The notes below the pieces were generated by a model. The model had not been told where the DNA came from. It did no database searches and worked only from the letters and a program-made list of their open reading frames with translations. Below are positions 22,740 to 35,830 of a stretch of DNA of 64,000 bases, piece by piece. Made by a program: the position numbers and the translations under genes. Numbering within the stretch: the first letter of the stretch is position 1; each line of letters starts with the position of its first letter. Source of the stretch: Aporrectodea caliginosa (lineage: Eukaryota; Annelida; Clitellata; Crassiclitellata; Lumbricidae); contig JACEVL010000417.1 in NCBI GenBank assembly GCA_020284085.1, forward strand, positions 248,001 through 312,000. Direction: 5' to 3'.

Positions 22740-24560
22740 TTATACTAGCACGCTGAGTATAGTCACGCTAGTTGGTGATTCCAGCATCTAACATAGCAAC
22801 CACTGACTCAGAATTTGACCATATGGGTATATTTCACAAACGGCAGCAAATTAGAGACATTTCCGTCTTCTCCTTTGTACGGCTTACACAAAGATTAAAA
22901 TTATAATTTATAATTTTTAAATACATTATAGGGCATGAGTTAGTTATAAAAAATTATTACTATTATATTATTTAGATGATTAGTATGAGTAAAAAAATTA
23001 TAAAGTCCAATTTTAACCCGAAATGTCATTGTCCTTTCTAACGGTGAGTCAATTCAACGTTACGTTAGGGTAACAGTTGAAGCGCTGAGCTGATGCTTTA
23101 TATTTTTTAGATCATTAACTTACATAATTATATCCATTGCTCCAATTGGTTTTTATTAACTTATTAACGAATAAAAAATAAATTAAACCCTCTGTCTTCA
23201 ATTTTTGCTTACAACACCGTTACGAATAGGTTTCTGCCCTCTATGGACTAAATTGAAAACTCTGGTTTTTTTAATTGACATCTTCAATAGCAGGGAACAT
23301 GTCTGCATTGATATTACCAACAAGAAATCAATATGGATGTTTGCTTCTGTTGACAATTTTCGGAAATTTATCCAGTAATTTTATAGTATAAAAAAGATTT
23401 ACAACTCCGTGACTGCAATTATTGCACTTTGCGTATATATATAATTTTTTTCTTTCAAAAATATTATTGAAACTGACAGCCTGAACACTTTAAACTAACT
23501 AGTTTTTGTATCTTAACTCGTCGGGTCAGAGTGGAGACATAATTATGAATATTTTACAACTCCGTTACTACAACTCCGTTACTTTATTTTTCTATTAAAA
23601 TGAATTTATTTAATGGTTCATGTAGATAATTTGTCGTTGTAATAATTTAGGTTGCTGTGTAATATTTTAATGCATACGTAAAACTAAATAATTACCAATT
23701 GAATGCAGTGGCGGCATTTTGACCTGTGTATTTACAAAGTAACGGAGTTGTAAATATTTAGGAATCAAAGCTGCATGTGTTTCACATAGCAAAAAAACTA
23801 AAATGAAAAATTAGGCCAAATCTGTCAAATTTAAGCTCTGCTCAATATTAAGTATGCTTCAGCACTGCTAGTAAAATATGTGTGTAAGACATTTTTTTAA
23901 CTTTTGCATGACTTTTTTCTCTAATTCTATTTCTGAATTTGCCTCCGATTATGAAATATACCCATATAGCTCTATGAGCCAGAAACTGCAATCTACGCCT
24001 TAAAATCATGTGAAATTATTATCACGCGACCCCACACCAAAATACATGAAACCATCACGCCAATTGTATGGTTTGAACGGGTGAATGAAATTAAGATTCT
24101 GGGAGTAACCCTTTCAGAACGAATCGGCTTCTCCTCACATGTCAATAAAATCTGCATCAAAGCTAAGCAATCATTTTTTGCTCTGCCAGTTCTTGTGGCC
24201 CATGGTCTCACTGGTAACCGCCTTCACGACTTAGTGCGCTCTACCACACTTGCTCAACTTCTGTACTTTTCCCCTTCTTGGTGGGGATTTACTAAAGTGG
24301 GGAGGGGGAAGTGAACGCAGGACTGTACTGATTAAAAAACTTATACGCGAAGGACACTTACCTACATGTACCCCTATAATTGAAGAGTTTTTGTTCCAAA
24401 ATAGACGAAGCACTCTTCTCTGCGGTATTGTTGGATCCTAGGCATGTCCTACACGGATTACTCCCTCCTATCCGCGAAACCGGATACTCCCTAAGACATC
24501 GTTCGCACAATCGTACAATTCCGCACTCTGACCTTCTTACTACGAAGGGACCATACCTAG
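22740..24560 (+). mobile_element. LINE 3' fragment (same family as 205-3666), interrupted
   Basis: Sequence before 22824 and after 23964 aligns to 2840-3480 of the first LINE. Translations include KILGVTLSERIGFSSHV, KAKQSFFALPVLVAHGL and GYSLRHRSHNRTIP. Several frameshifts are present. A TA-flanked element splits it at 22824-23964. Confidence 0.75.
22824..23964. mobile_element. TIR element with TA target duplication
   Basis: It begins tgggtatatttca and ends tgaaatataccca, flanked by TA on each side. The host LINE sequence is continuous across the insertion. Internal repeats of acaactccgttact occur in both orientations. A TA duplication suggests a Tc1/mariner-type or other TA-specific MITE. 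No ORF is recognised. Confidence 0.7.
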
Positions 24561-24562
24561 GC

Positions 24563-24750
24563 CACTTACTCAGCTGATTGGTTAGAGGACTTGCCTTGTT
24601 ACGCGGAGGGTACGGGTTCGAGCCTCCCCTGAGACGATCACGTGTTGAGACCTGCAGCTAGGCCTTCACTCATGATCGCTCAGCGTCATCGATTGATTGA
24701 TAATTGGTCATTGGACAGCGGAACGATTAAAGAAAGTTCGACGTGGTAAA
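24563..24750 (+). mobile_element. tRNA-derived SINE
   Basis: An A-box-like cagctgattggttagagg and a B-box-like gggttcgagcctc lie at the spacing of a tRNA head, followed by a non-tRNA body. It is attached to the end of a LINE fragment. Confidence 0.55.
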
Positions 24751-25216
24751 ATATTCCACAGTAGACTACACTACAGTTACTGTACAGGATAGTACGCTAC
24801 ACTCAAATAAACTACACAACACGACATTTACACTACATGACACTGCACGATGTCTGATTGAGTTTTCACTTTTGCAGCAACCAACGATTTGTATTCTAAG
24901 CATGACAAAAACGGCTTTATAGAAGATTTTAGATTAGATTATATTGGATTGTGAATTGTAATAATCACAGATTTATATAGCGCGTCTTCACTCGTCAGAG
25001 GCGTTCCAAACCTATCGAAGGAAAGCCAGGATTGAGCAAGACAAAATAATATTTCATGCCCTTACGGAACAGAGATAAAGAAAGACTAAGGATTGGCCTA
25101 TAATTCTAATCTAATCCGAACTGATTTAATCCGACCTAATTCAATCAGACTTAATTACATCAGGTCAGATACAAGACACTACAATATTACATTGCGCTAT
25201 TTATCACACACCAAAT

Positions 25217-25998
25217 CATAGTTGTTAAAAACAATCAAATCAAAATAAAAAACGAAAAAAACGTCGTTTTATTGAAAAAATAAAAAAAACGGAAAAAACA
25301 AGAAAAAACGGGAAAAAAATTATTTGACTTTGCTACATCTTTTACTGCATTTTAAAATGAAATACCTTGTTTACACAATTTAATTTTATTCAGCAAATAA
25401 CATAACTTTATTAGTATACACCAAGTAACAGTTATCTACAACAATTATTTTCTTTTTCATAAGTTTGGTTTAAAAAGAAATTGAGAAATTAAAAATATTG
25501 AAATCTTTTCAAATTTAAATTGTATACATAAGTCCACATAAATCCATGCTGACGCAAGCAATTAAAACTAAACCTTGTAAGTAGGGTGTACTTAATTCGT
25601 AATTAAAAATTGTAGGTTTACTTACAATTCTGACTTGATATGGAGTAATAATTATACTTCACTTTATCAGTCAATCAGAGATTACTGAGTACAAAGACAA
25701 CCATTCGCATTTTGGATAACTTGGAAATTCAAATAACTTTTATAAATTTTTTGGCTGTACGGTGCTGTTTATTTCTCAACTGATGGCACTAAATAGTGAC
25801 GTAAATTAGATGAACCTTGAAAGGACGGAGACAACGTAAGGGATATCAGAAAAAATTAAACAAATAGTAACAGACAGTAAATAAATAAATAAAGTTACAT
25901 ACAAAAAATAAAAAAACGGAAAAACGTTTCGAGAAATAAAAAACGAAAAAACGACGCGTTTTGGAAAAAAAAACCAAAAAACCTTTTTTACAACTATG
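25217..25998. mobile_element. hAT-like element with AAAACG subterminal repeats
   Basis: It starts catagttgtt and ends caactatg. The flanks caccaaat and catcaaat match 7 of 8. Both subterminal regions are rich in aaaaaacg/cgttttt words in inverted arrangement. There is no transposase. It abuts the first WSC exon of gene 2, about 40 bp from the acceptor. Confidence 0.75.
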
Positions 25999-26036
25999 CA
26001 TCAAATCATGTCTCGGGATTATATTAATTGTTTCAG

Positions 26037-26143
26037 TGGCTCAGGCAGATGGATTCGTTGAAATTGGATGCTACAATGACGACATGCACAGCAACATTGT
26101 GGCATCAGTTGGTTCTCGCGAGGAATGCGTCAAAGCATGCAAT
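26037..26143 (+). CDS. Gene 2 exon: WSC domain, N-terminal half
   Basis: A 107-nt exon after the acceptor ttaattgtttcag, phase 1 in and phase 0 out (GTAAGT donor). It encodes FVEIGCYNDD, then SREECVKACN, which is the start of a WSC domain (x-GC-Y-x-D, then C-x-x-x-C). The frame is open upstream as a hydrophobic, signal-peptide-like run (CLGIILIVSVAQA) but without an ATG, and it overlaps the pyrimidine tract. An upstream first exon is therefore more likely. The next exon is 10 kb away across several transposons. Confidence 0.7.
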
Positions 26144-27176
<1,033 letters not shown>

Positions 27177-28057
27177 GTTGCTATTATCGTTGTTTTATTA
27201 TTGAAATTATAACACAATACGTCAGTAGTTCAGATGTTGACCAAAGGAATATTCTCATGAAAAGCATAAATCAATTTTCTAAATTTCTACAGCGATGCAC
27301 AATCTAAACACAGGAGCAAGCCTATTCGCCAGCGATGTTCATCTAGCCTGTTGCATTAACGGACCATCAAAAGCATCGGATGTAAAACGAACATTGTGAT
27401 ATGCAATATATGCATCGTGAATCTCGTAACTATTGCTACAATGGAATAATGAATGTAAACGATCGACAGTTTGCACCAAACATAACTGCTTTACAGTTAC
27501 GTTTGCTTAATGTAATCCTCTCTATGGCATTCGTACAATGAGGATCCACAGGAATTGCATACTGTTTGGGAATCTAATCCGGGCTTTGGAACTATTCAGG
27601 ACTCCACGGTGTTTGCATTAGACCTCTCCCCTCCCCCTCCCTAAGCATTTCCATGGCCTAGCGATACGACAGACCTACAATAGTTGTCAAAAGCCTTTTT
27701 AGATTCGCTGAAGGCGCTGTATATATATTGTATTGTATTGTAGCTGGGCATTTATGAAGCCCCTCTAGCAGTAATGACCAGTGATGTAGTCGAGTCCACC
27801 TAAGCCGAGTCCGAGTCAAGTCCGAGTCCACCTAAGCCGAGTCCGAGTCGAGTTCGAGTCCAGAGTTGCTCGAGTCCGAGTCCGAGTCACAAAGGATCGA
27901 GTCCAAGTCCGAGTCCGAGTCCTTCAACACCAAAATACACTTAAACAAGCAATTTAATGGCAGAGAAAAAATAACAGCACATTAATGAAAGAATTATTAT
28001 TATTATTATTATTTTTTGCCCTGAGGTATAGCCTACATGATCCCTCAGGGACTTATT

Positions 28058-28096
<39 letters not shown>

Positions 28097-28143
28097 GTCA
28101 TCGTCATCATCATCATCATCATCATCATCATAATCATCATCAT

Positions 28144-28234
<91 letters not shown>
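28058..28234. repeat. (CAT)n microsatellite
   Basis: CAT triplets with few interruptions inside the hAT-like element, next to a repeat that also borders the (ATT)n tract at 35475-35560. Confidence 0.95.
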
Positions 28235-28236
<2 letters not shown>

Positions 28237-28237
<1 letters not shown>

Positions 28238-28320
28238 CTGCCTTTATAACGCGCCGAAACAAAAATAATCCTGCACAAAAGCGCGTTACAGGAAAGCCTA
28301 ATCATAATAAATGTTAAACA
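28237..28320. repeat. Dispersed repeat, copy 1
   Basis: A stretch with ttataacgcgccgaaac, cctgcacaaaagcg and ataaatgttaaacag is similar to 35562-35650. In both places a triplet microsatellite lies immediately upstream, suggesting a SINE-like end with a simple tail. Confidence 0.55.
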
Positions 28321-28761
28321 GAGTCTTACGGCTATTTTTATACAGCGACAAAGTAATGTAATATAATTTGTCTGCTACAACTTTTGGTTCGGAACCTCAG
28401 CCGTAATTTTAATTCCAAGAATATAATTATGAAGAATTAGGCCTAGTGTTTGAAAAACTGATTTTTAAACAATGAGATTAGACTTGAATGCACATTATTT
28501 TAACACTGCTTTATTGCTAACACATCTGTATCTAGAATTCTAGATACATGCTATGGCTCCTATAAGGTTCATGCGCAGAGGGCTGCAAAATTGCCAGATG
28601 TCGTATATATATTGTCTGTATCGTGAAATGTCCAATTGCCATTCGGCTAGCCCAGTTGCGCGAATGGGTCAGACGCTATAAATCAGAAGAGCTAGAAACG
28701 GATCAACTCTCCCTTTGATGTCCTTGATCATCAGACGCTTGGCGGTTTTAACGGAGCGATT

Positions 28762-28801
28762 CTACCCCGATACCCCAATACTTGGGGGGTATCGGGGTGA
28801 A
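28762..28801. repeat. 13-bp hairpin
   Basis: accccgataccc and gggtatcggggt form an inverted repeat around a short AT spacer inside the hAT-like element. Role unknown. Confidence 0.6.
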
Positions 28802-29077
28802 GAATTCTCAGCGGCTGCGTGGGGTATGATCACCCGATGCCTTTTGAAAGCCAACCCTACGCTTATGGCCAGCTCGTTGATATCTAATGCGTTCTATAGT
28901 TTAGACTGTAGACTACTTATTTTGGACGCGTAAGTAAGCAAGTATAAAAGTCGTATTTTATCGCGAGATAAAATAATATTGTGACTCGGAAACCGAGTCA
29001 TCGAGTCAAATTCGAGTCCAGGGCCTTCGAGTCCGAGTCTAAGTCCGAGTCGTGACCATCCGAGTCCGAGTCCGAGT

Positions 29078-29435
29078 TAGGGGACTGCGGGTATACCCGT
29101 ACCCGCGGGTTTACCCGTACCCGACCCGTACCCGCGGGTCGGGTACGGGTCGGGTACGAATTTCACGGGTCGGGTCGGGTACGGGTAGCGTCATCACGGG
29201 TACGGGTATACCCGGTTTTACCCGTACCGACGTGAAGTTTTGGGGTTACCATGTCACCATTACATAATTATGATAGAGAATGTCGGCGCACAATGACCCT
29301 GACCGTGTCTGCAACGTACCATTAACAGTTACTTAGTGTTCTAGCTGACATCATATAATACCAAGGAGATAAAATGTATAATGCAATTGAGACTGCACAA
29401 CAGTTGCATGTGACAGGTTTCATAAGTTGACTGCC

Positions 29436-29502
<67 letters not shown>

Positions 29503-29695
29503 TTATTGCCCCGAGGTATAAATGATCCCCCGGGGACTTAATATTAATTAAGAACAATAAAATTCGTCTGGAACGGCACCTAATTATTATTATATTATTA
29601 TTATTATTATTACTACTACTACTACTACATCTGCTGCTGCTGCTGCTACTACTACTAATTCTACTACTAGGTCTACTACAACAACTACTACTACT

Positions 29696-29726
<31 letters not shown>

Positions 29727-29961
29727 GCCTATTTATTATTATCACTACATGCTGAGTTGTAAGCCTGTTGGTCTGGTAGGAATAGGGACTTTTGGAAGGC
29801 GTGCTAATGACGTGACGGGTACTGTACGGGTACGGGTATACCAGCGGGTACGGGTAGGGTCGGGTAGTAATTTTGAGTACGGGTCGGGTACGGGTACGGG
29901 TAGCGGTTCTGTGTTACGGGTACGGGTCGGGTAGCAAAAATGCTGTACCCGCAGACCTCTA
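29078..29961. mobile_element. Nested hAT-like element with GGGTACGG arrays
   Basis: It begins taggggactgcgggta and ends tacccgcagacctcta, with a perfect 8-bp duplication gtccgagt on each side (29070-29077, 29962-29969). Both subterminal regions are packed with acgggtacgggt/gggtcgggta words. The interior contains (ATT)n at 29437-29503 and CTA/CAT triplets. It lies within the GAGTCC element, so it is younger. Confidence 0.85.
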
Positions 29962-30032
29962 GTCCGAGTCCACAAAAAATCGGTCTCGAGTCGGACTCGA
30001 GTCCTTTGCCGGACTCGAGTACTACATCACTG

Positions 30033-31045
30033 GTAATGACTATTCATAGGCGCTTCCAGCGTGAGCACTCCGAGTAAACAGAAAAGTTTTCAACATATGC
30101 AACCTGGATGCGCGAAACTATTGCTACAATGCAACGAAGTGGATAAACCACCTGCCAAAATCTCCGCAAGAATTGATGGGAGAAGGTTATTCCACAAAAT
30201 AAATAGCCAGATGCATATAATTATGCAAGCACAGAAATCGATAAAAATATTACACAAGTGCATGCATGCATAAATATATATAATATATATATATTTATTG
30301 TATATATATATATATATTGTATATATATATAGGCTATATACACGCACACACGAACATGCGTATGTGCATATATCGAACATTCATGTATGCACACATACAT
30401 ACGCTCCTACACACACATATGACGTACATGCCTACAGCCACAGAACGTTTTTTATTACGTGTGCGTCAGTTTTTTTCTGTAACATTACAGGAAAGTCAAG
30501 GTATGCTCCTATATCTCTAGTTCTTGTACCGTAAAACAGCAAAATACCTAGGTCTTGTAAAGCAGAGGATCTTTAATCGATCAATTCATTAAAAGCGGTG
30601 TCACAACGAACATGATCAGGGTCGCCTCCTAACATATTCACTCGTGGGACTGGCACCGCAAGGCGAGTACATAATTAGACAATGGCGTGCACAAACAGCG
30701 TGTCCAGAGTCGTGCATATATCAGGCTCGATCCTACAATGGTAAGGTAATTACAGGACAATTCATGCTACCGAATAGACCGGCGTGTCGCTAATTATAAT
30801 GTCCATTCATGGAAACCAGTTAGCAACTGTGAACACAGCTACTTTTGTTTGCATAAGGTGAATTAGAACAACTATTTGTTCTCGATTATGCTTTTCAGCA
30901 TAAAATCCAAAGCCTCAATACAGCTCATTGCGCACTTTTATTGCTTGGTTCATATTGGTCTTTGTTTCTATAACTTCTTCCTATTGTCATTACACAGCCA
31001 CACACACTGGCACGTATATACACACCTAAACAAACACCTACACAC

Positions 31046-31050
<5 letters not shown>
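30033..31050. other. Gene 2 intron region
   Basis: Includes a TA-rich stretch at 30275-30335. No exon or classified element is recognised. Confidence 0.5.
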
Positions 31051-31052
<2 letters not shown>

Positions 31053-31141
<89 letters not shown>

Positions 31142-31239
31142 GCACACGCGCGCACACACGCGCACACATATATATGTATATATATACATGTATAATATAT
31201 ATATGTATATATATATATGTATAATATATATATATATAT
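31053..31239. repeat. (CA)n followed by (TA)n microsatellite
   Basis: An uninterrupted CA tract of about 85 bp, then tatata/gtata words to 31239. Confidence 0.95.
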
Positions 31240-32100
31240 TTCTTCTTTGTTTCTCCTCCGTCAGGCCAAGTTCAACGATGAGTTCTCTCCAGATCCTCCA
31301 GAATTTATTTTGGTACATAGTCATGTTGAGGTTTCTTGGTCGCTTTACCAGACGGTGACCACTCCTCTTCTGGCAGGGTAAGGAAGCCGGTGGGTCACTT
31401 TATATGACCTCTTGCGCCCTCAGGTGTCCTTCCAGCACCTGCCTCCTGCGTTGGCCAGCTATTTTCGGGGTTCCCGGTGAGCCTGTCCACCTCGCGAGAC
31501 GCCCAAGGTGGTCCTTCTGCCCAGGGCTTTCACCACTGGGCTTTCACCACTGATGGCATAGCCTCACCGGGCATTCCCCTACTTAGCCGTTCACCCCCCA
31601 CCGCGGTGAGGTGCAGGTAGGACTTTGGGGGGATATATATTTAATATATTTGGGGGGGGATATATATTTAATATATATATTAAATATATATAATTATATA
31701 TATTCGGAACAGTTGTGGCATGATAGAATGCAGCAGACTGCTGGCTGATCAAATACCAGGGAAGTCCATGATAAACTCTGCGTTTGAACGCGTTATTGAA
31801 TACAGCCATTTCCGATGTGGCTGTGTCACATAGAGCCCCAATGGTGATTTCTGTGGTTGATCTGCATAATCATCGAGTCATTATCATACCCATACCTGAA
31901 TTGACGACACTCCTCCCACAATAGAAGAAATGCGATGAAACTAATGGGGGTAAATGCTTTATTGGCCCTACAGCTGAACTTCTGCAGCATATCGTTTCCA
32001 GGTGCCCGGGAGACATGGTGCCAAAGGCGCCGATGCTGACACCAGTTTTGGTTCTAGGTGCCCACACATAGGGAAAAGAGGGAGGACATTCCCCTTGGAA
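31240..32100 (-). mobile_element. Possible decayed LINE fragment, minus strand
   Basis: The minus strand at 32067-31870 encodes TKTGVSIGAFGTMSPGHLET. This recalls the VIGALGT-type motif near the C-terminus of some LINE reverse transcriptases. The segment 31240-31560 is relatively GC-rich and unclassified, and 31630-31700 is TA-rich. Confidence 0.35.
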
Positions 32101-32214
32101 TTTTTTTAAAATAGGCCTACTACTTTTTGGTGTTTAGCAACTTTCTTTGCACTAAAGCACTAATTTGAAACAATATCAAAACAAAATTTGTATGGCTATT
32201 GTTTCACATTTTAC

Positions 32215-32749
32215 CAGTGTGATTCTCGTTAACGATAACGATAACGAAAATGTTCGTTAACGAAAATAAAATGATTTCGTTAACGATAACTATAACTATG
32301 ACTAAAAATATCATTAACTATAACTATAACTATACCGAAAATAACACTAACGAAAATTCATCTTCATTTTCAGTAATACAAAAAATAAAAATAGGAAGTG
32401 CAATATGGACGATTCGACATAAATGAGAAAGAAATTAGATATTTTGATTATGCAATTTGTCAGTTACTTTGGAAACTCGTGTATTCATGAAACTGAATGC
32501 ACCCATGCTTCAAAGGCTTTCATAGCTCTGAGCATATTGTGAAACAGCGTGTTAATACGCACAATTTTCCTTATAGCCTTAATTATTGTAACTAAGTAGT
32601 AACTAAATTCACTAAGATAAAAATCCATTAACTATAGCTAAAACTATAACTAAAAAATAATAATAACTATAACTATAACTAAAATTTAAAAAAACATTAA
32701 CTATAACTGTAACTATAACTCAAAAAAATATGTAAGGAGAATCACACTG
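32215..32749. mobile_element. hAT-like MITE with TAACTA-type subterminal repeats, copy 2
   Basis: The ends cagtgtgattctc and gagaatcacactg are flanked by a perfect 8-bp duplication cattttac (32207-32214, 32750-32757). It matches the MITE at 9119-9667 over its full length, including the cgttaacgataacg and ataactataac arrays. Confidence 0.9.
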
Positions 32750-33499
32750 CATTTTACATTTAAAAACCTCTATGAAAAATACCGACGTTCTTAATTTCCT
32801 GTAATGCTTATTTCAAGCTCTTGCTAACAAAAATAGAAACTCATTGCACTTTGCGACTCATGGATGGGACATACGATGATGCTGGCACAATTTTTTATCG
32901 TGCATTAGACCGTCGTTGTGGAACAGTCTACATCTGCACACAAAGTAAGAACTTAAGCTACCCACTTCTACCACCGATCACAAAAAGACGTGTCTGCCTG
33001 TTTACCTGACCCTCTTTGTATCTGGACCTGGAACCGATTTTGATCGCACCTGCCTATCGATTGGTTTGGCTTAGAGCTCTGCGCCGATTTCATAGTGTCG
33101 GCGGCGGCGCGCCGGTCATTTTCGGTCGGCGGCGCGACCAACAAATATCGGCGACGGCGGCGGCGCGGCGCGGCGTGGTCGGCGCCAGTGATGGATCGAG
33201 AAGTTTATGAGGGGGCCAAATGGGCGTCCGAACTTTAAAAATATTTTGAAGTTCCACGCTGTAGTGGTAGCATTTCAGCCTGTCATCTGAACAAATTATT
33301 CTATTATTTCAGTGATAGGAATCAGCTGTCACTCGTAGTTAAGATGTAGTTTGAGTCGTGTTTGAGTTTGACTAGAGACAATACAAGCAAACCAGACATT
33401 TCTTGAAATAAATATAAAACTTAGAAAATATAGCCTACGTTCAATTTCCAAGAGCGCCATAAGTAAACGAATTGCTGACTATAATAGGACACAATAAAT

Positions 33500-33730
33500 T
33501 ATAAATATAATAATCTTCGTTTATTATTTCAAACTGACACACCGCAGTATGATTACGATTCTTAGTATGAACGGATGATCACAAGTTATTAAATAAATCG
33601 AATTTTCACTGTTTGGTAGCCTTGCTCGGCGCTCATCACGTCTTACTGCTCATTCTTCGAACGCCATACGGCGAATGAAAGGCTGAGTCGACCTTTGGGA
33701 GGGTAGCGGGAATCGAACGCGTCCATGCTG
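33500..33730 (-). mobile_element. SINE-like repeat, minus strand
   Basis: The reverse complement matches 44755-44990 (ggtcgactcagcctttcattcgcc and the nearby catactgcggtgtgtcag). A B-box-like gcgttcgattccc is at its 5' end, which suggests a tRNA-derived SINE. Confidence 0.6.
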
Positions 33731-34715
33731 ATCTATACGAGATATATTTTATGATGTACTTATAGATTAAGTTAAGTAGTCCTGGCGCCATCTGTTTTTC
33801 TATTTAAAAACTGCTTTCCCGCGAGTTTGCTTTTAGAGGCTTCAACCATCGCGATACTATTTATAATTATATCCAATTTATCACAATTAGGCCTAAAGAT
33901 AATGTTATTTATTTCAAGATCGCGAAATGATTTTATAAATACAAAATAGTCGTTGTTTCATAGCAGTTTAATCCATAGCAGTTTAAAATGCAGATGGCCA
34001 AACCGAAAGCCACTAGTACTTAGGGATTTGCAATTTCTTAAAATGCATGCCTATCCAAAAAGCTATATGTCTTGGGTTTAGATGCACTAGAAATTTGAGA
34101 TAATATTAAACTGTTGTAACATGAGCTGTATGTTTCTAATTTGATGATGGATATATATATATATATATATATATATATTCTCTGTCTTACATACATACTA
34201 CACATATTGTCACCAACTCGTCCTCTTTTCTTAGTTGTGACCTACCTCAAGAACTTTCCTTATCTCTACATATACTTGCTCAACGTTTTCTAACTGTTTA
34301 AGAATTAAATTAACGCAGTTCTTTGAATGTTTCTTTCTTTCTTCAAACACAGTTTTAAACAACAACTAAACTCTTGCATTAAAACAACTGTTTTGTACTG
34401 TATAGTTCAAATTCACTCTCATTAGCAGTTTCTAAGTTTGGCGCCAATTAGCAGGTGTCGAGCGTCAGCCAAAGTTTACTTAAGGCCCAGCGCGGAGCGC
34501 CCGTTAGCCTACCGCGCGACTAAAACCTATATATATATTCGCATTGGCTGCCTAACAATCAATACACATTATATATAAACCTTAGGCACACCTGTGCTCA
34601 TTATATATGCAAAACATTTGTTCACACATATATACATATATATGTAGTATGTAAGACAGAGGACCTTTTCGATCTTCTCTCATTGTCATCCAATATCCAT
34701 CCATTCAATCTATCT

Positions 34716-34880
34716 ATCAGTCAATCCATTCATACATCCATCCAGCCACCCATCCATCCATCTATCCATCCAGCCATCCATCAATCCATCCATCCATCCA
34801 TCCATCCATCCATCTATCAATCCATCCATCCATCCATCCATCCATCCATCCATCCATCTCATCAATCCATCCATCTATCT
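34716..34880. repeat. (CCAT)n microsatellite
   Basis: ccatccatccat repeats with tctatc interruptions, followed by a CTGT-rich tract to about 34995. Confidence 0.9.
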
Positions 34881-35473
34881 ATTCATCCATCCCTTCATCT
34901 GTCTGCTGTCTGTCTGCCTGTCAGTGTCTGTGCCTGTGTCTCTCTGTCTCTTTCTCTGCCTGTCTGTCTGTCTCTGTCTCTCTGGCTGGCTGTATGTCCG
35001 TATGTGTCTACTTCTATTACCCACGGAAGCAACAATTTCATCGTGAAATCATGGAAAACATGAGAAATGCAGCAAAACAATTAAACACATCAGCGTGGCA
35101 TCGGCGGGGCGCCGAGGAATTATCGGCGGCGGCGGCGGCGGCGGGCCGATGCACAAAATCGGCGGCGGCGCCCAATAAATGTCGGCGGCGGCGCGGCCGG
35201 CGCAGGGCTCTAGTTTGGCTAAGTGCCTGTGAATAAGCTGGTTCCCGCAACTCATCTTTTTGGTCATTCGATGGTGGCGCATTGTCGGAAGCCGATTCGC
35301 GTTCCTCTTACCTTGGATTGATAATCCTAAATTTCAGTGTACATAATGTATTTGGACAGCTCGTTGATAAATTAAATCTAAAACTACTCGGATTACACCT
35401 TTGTTTTCTCGAATAACTTCTCTAACCCGGTCTTGAAGCTTTCGATACGTGCACTTGAAAGGTGTTAGAACGC

Positions 35474-35474
<1 letters not shown>

Positions 35475-35560
<86 letters not shown>
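35475..35560. repeat. (ATT)n microsatellite
   Basis: A pure ATT tract immediately before the dispersed repeat at 35562-35830. Confidence 0.95.
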
Positions 35561-35561
35561 G

Positions 35562-35830
35562 ACTGTTATTTATAGCGCGCCTAAACAAAATTGGAATCTT
35601 GCACAAAAAGCCTAACAGAGAAAATCAATCATAGTAAATCTTAAACAGGTGTGTTTTAAAAGTTTTGAAAATCGATAAAGTTGGGGATTTGCGGATAAAG
35701 ACAGGGAGTTTGTTCCATTCAGCCGGGCCGGCTAGCGCAAATGCCCGGTTACCAAGTTTTTTGAGTGATCGTGTCACAACAAAATCACCTTGAGACGATG
35801 AAAGTAGCCCTCGTCTGGATTGGAGAGCTC
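35562..35830. repeat. Dispersed repeat, copy 2
   Basis: Shares ttatagcgcgcctaaac, cttgcacaaaa and gtaaatcttaaacag with 28237-28320. It runs on through cgggccggctagcgcaaatg. It is a repeat family with a simple-sequence end; class uncertain. Confidence 0.5.

Larger units (their letters stand above)
27779..30032. mobile_element. hAT-like element with GAGTCC subterminal arrays
   Basis: The ends are cagtgatgtagt and actacatcactg. A perfect 8-bp duplication gtaatgac flanks it (27771-27778, 30033-30040). Both subterminal regions are dense in gagtccgagtcc words in inverted orientation. The body carries a (CAT)n tract (28058-28234), a repeat at 28237-28320 and a nested element at 29078-29961. No transposase is recognised. 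Confidence 0.85.
33072..35212. mobile_element. hAT-like element with CGG-rich subterminal arrays
   Basis: It starts tagagctctgcgccg and ends cggcgcagggctcta, flanked by a perfect 8-bp duplication gtttggct (33064-33071, 35213-35220). About 130 bp at each end are CGGCGG-rich. The interior holds a SINE (33500-33730), a TA tract (34152-34178) and a CCAT tract. The end resembles that of 29078-29961 (tagRgSWctgcg-like), so the two may be related families. Confidence 0.85.

Noticed and set aside
24590..24630. Possible functional tRNA gene
   Set aside because: Only A- and B-box-like words are present; the arms do not close into a cloverleaf by eye, and the sequence continues as a SINE body.
28715..28933. 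72-residue frame inside the hAT-like element
   Set aside because: Contains a hairpin sequence, no recognisable transposase motif, short.
27779..29235. Regularly spaced gagtcc and gggtac repeats that look CRISPR-like
   Set aside because: The units are short, contiguous and inverted at the two ends of transposons with 8-bp duplications; no spacers; eukaryotic context.
29745..29975. Pro/Thr/Arg-rich repetitive frames on both strands
   Set aside because: Translation of the gggtacggg subterminal array.
30876..31358. 160-residue Thr/His-rich frame
   Set aside because: Mainly CA-repeat translation with no splice or homology support.
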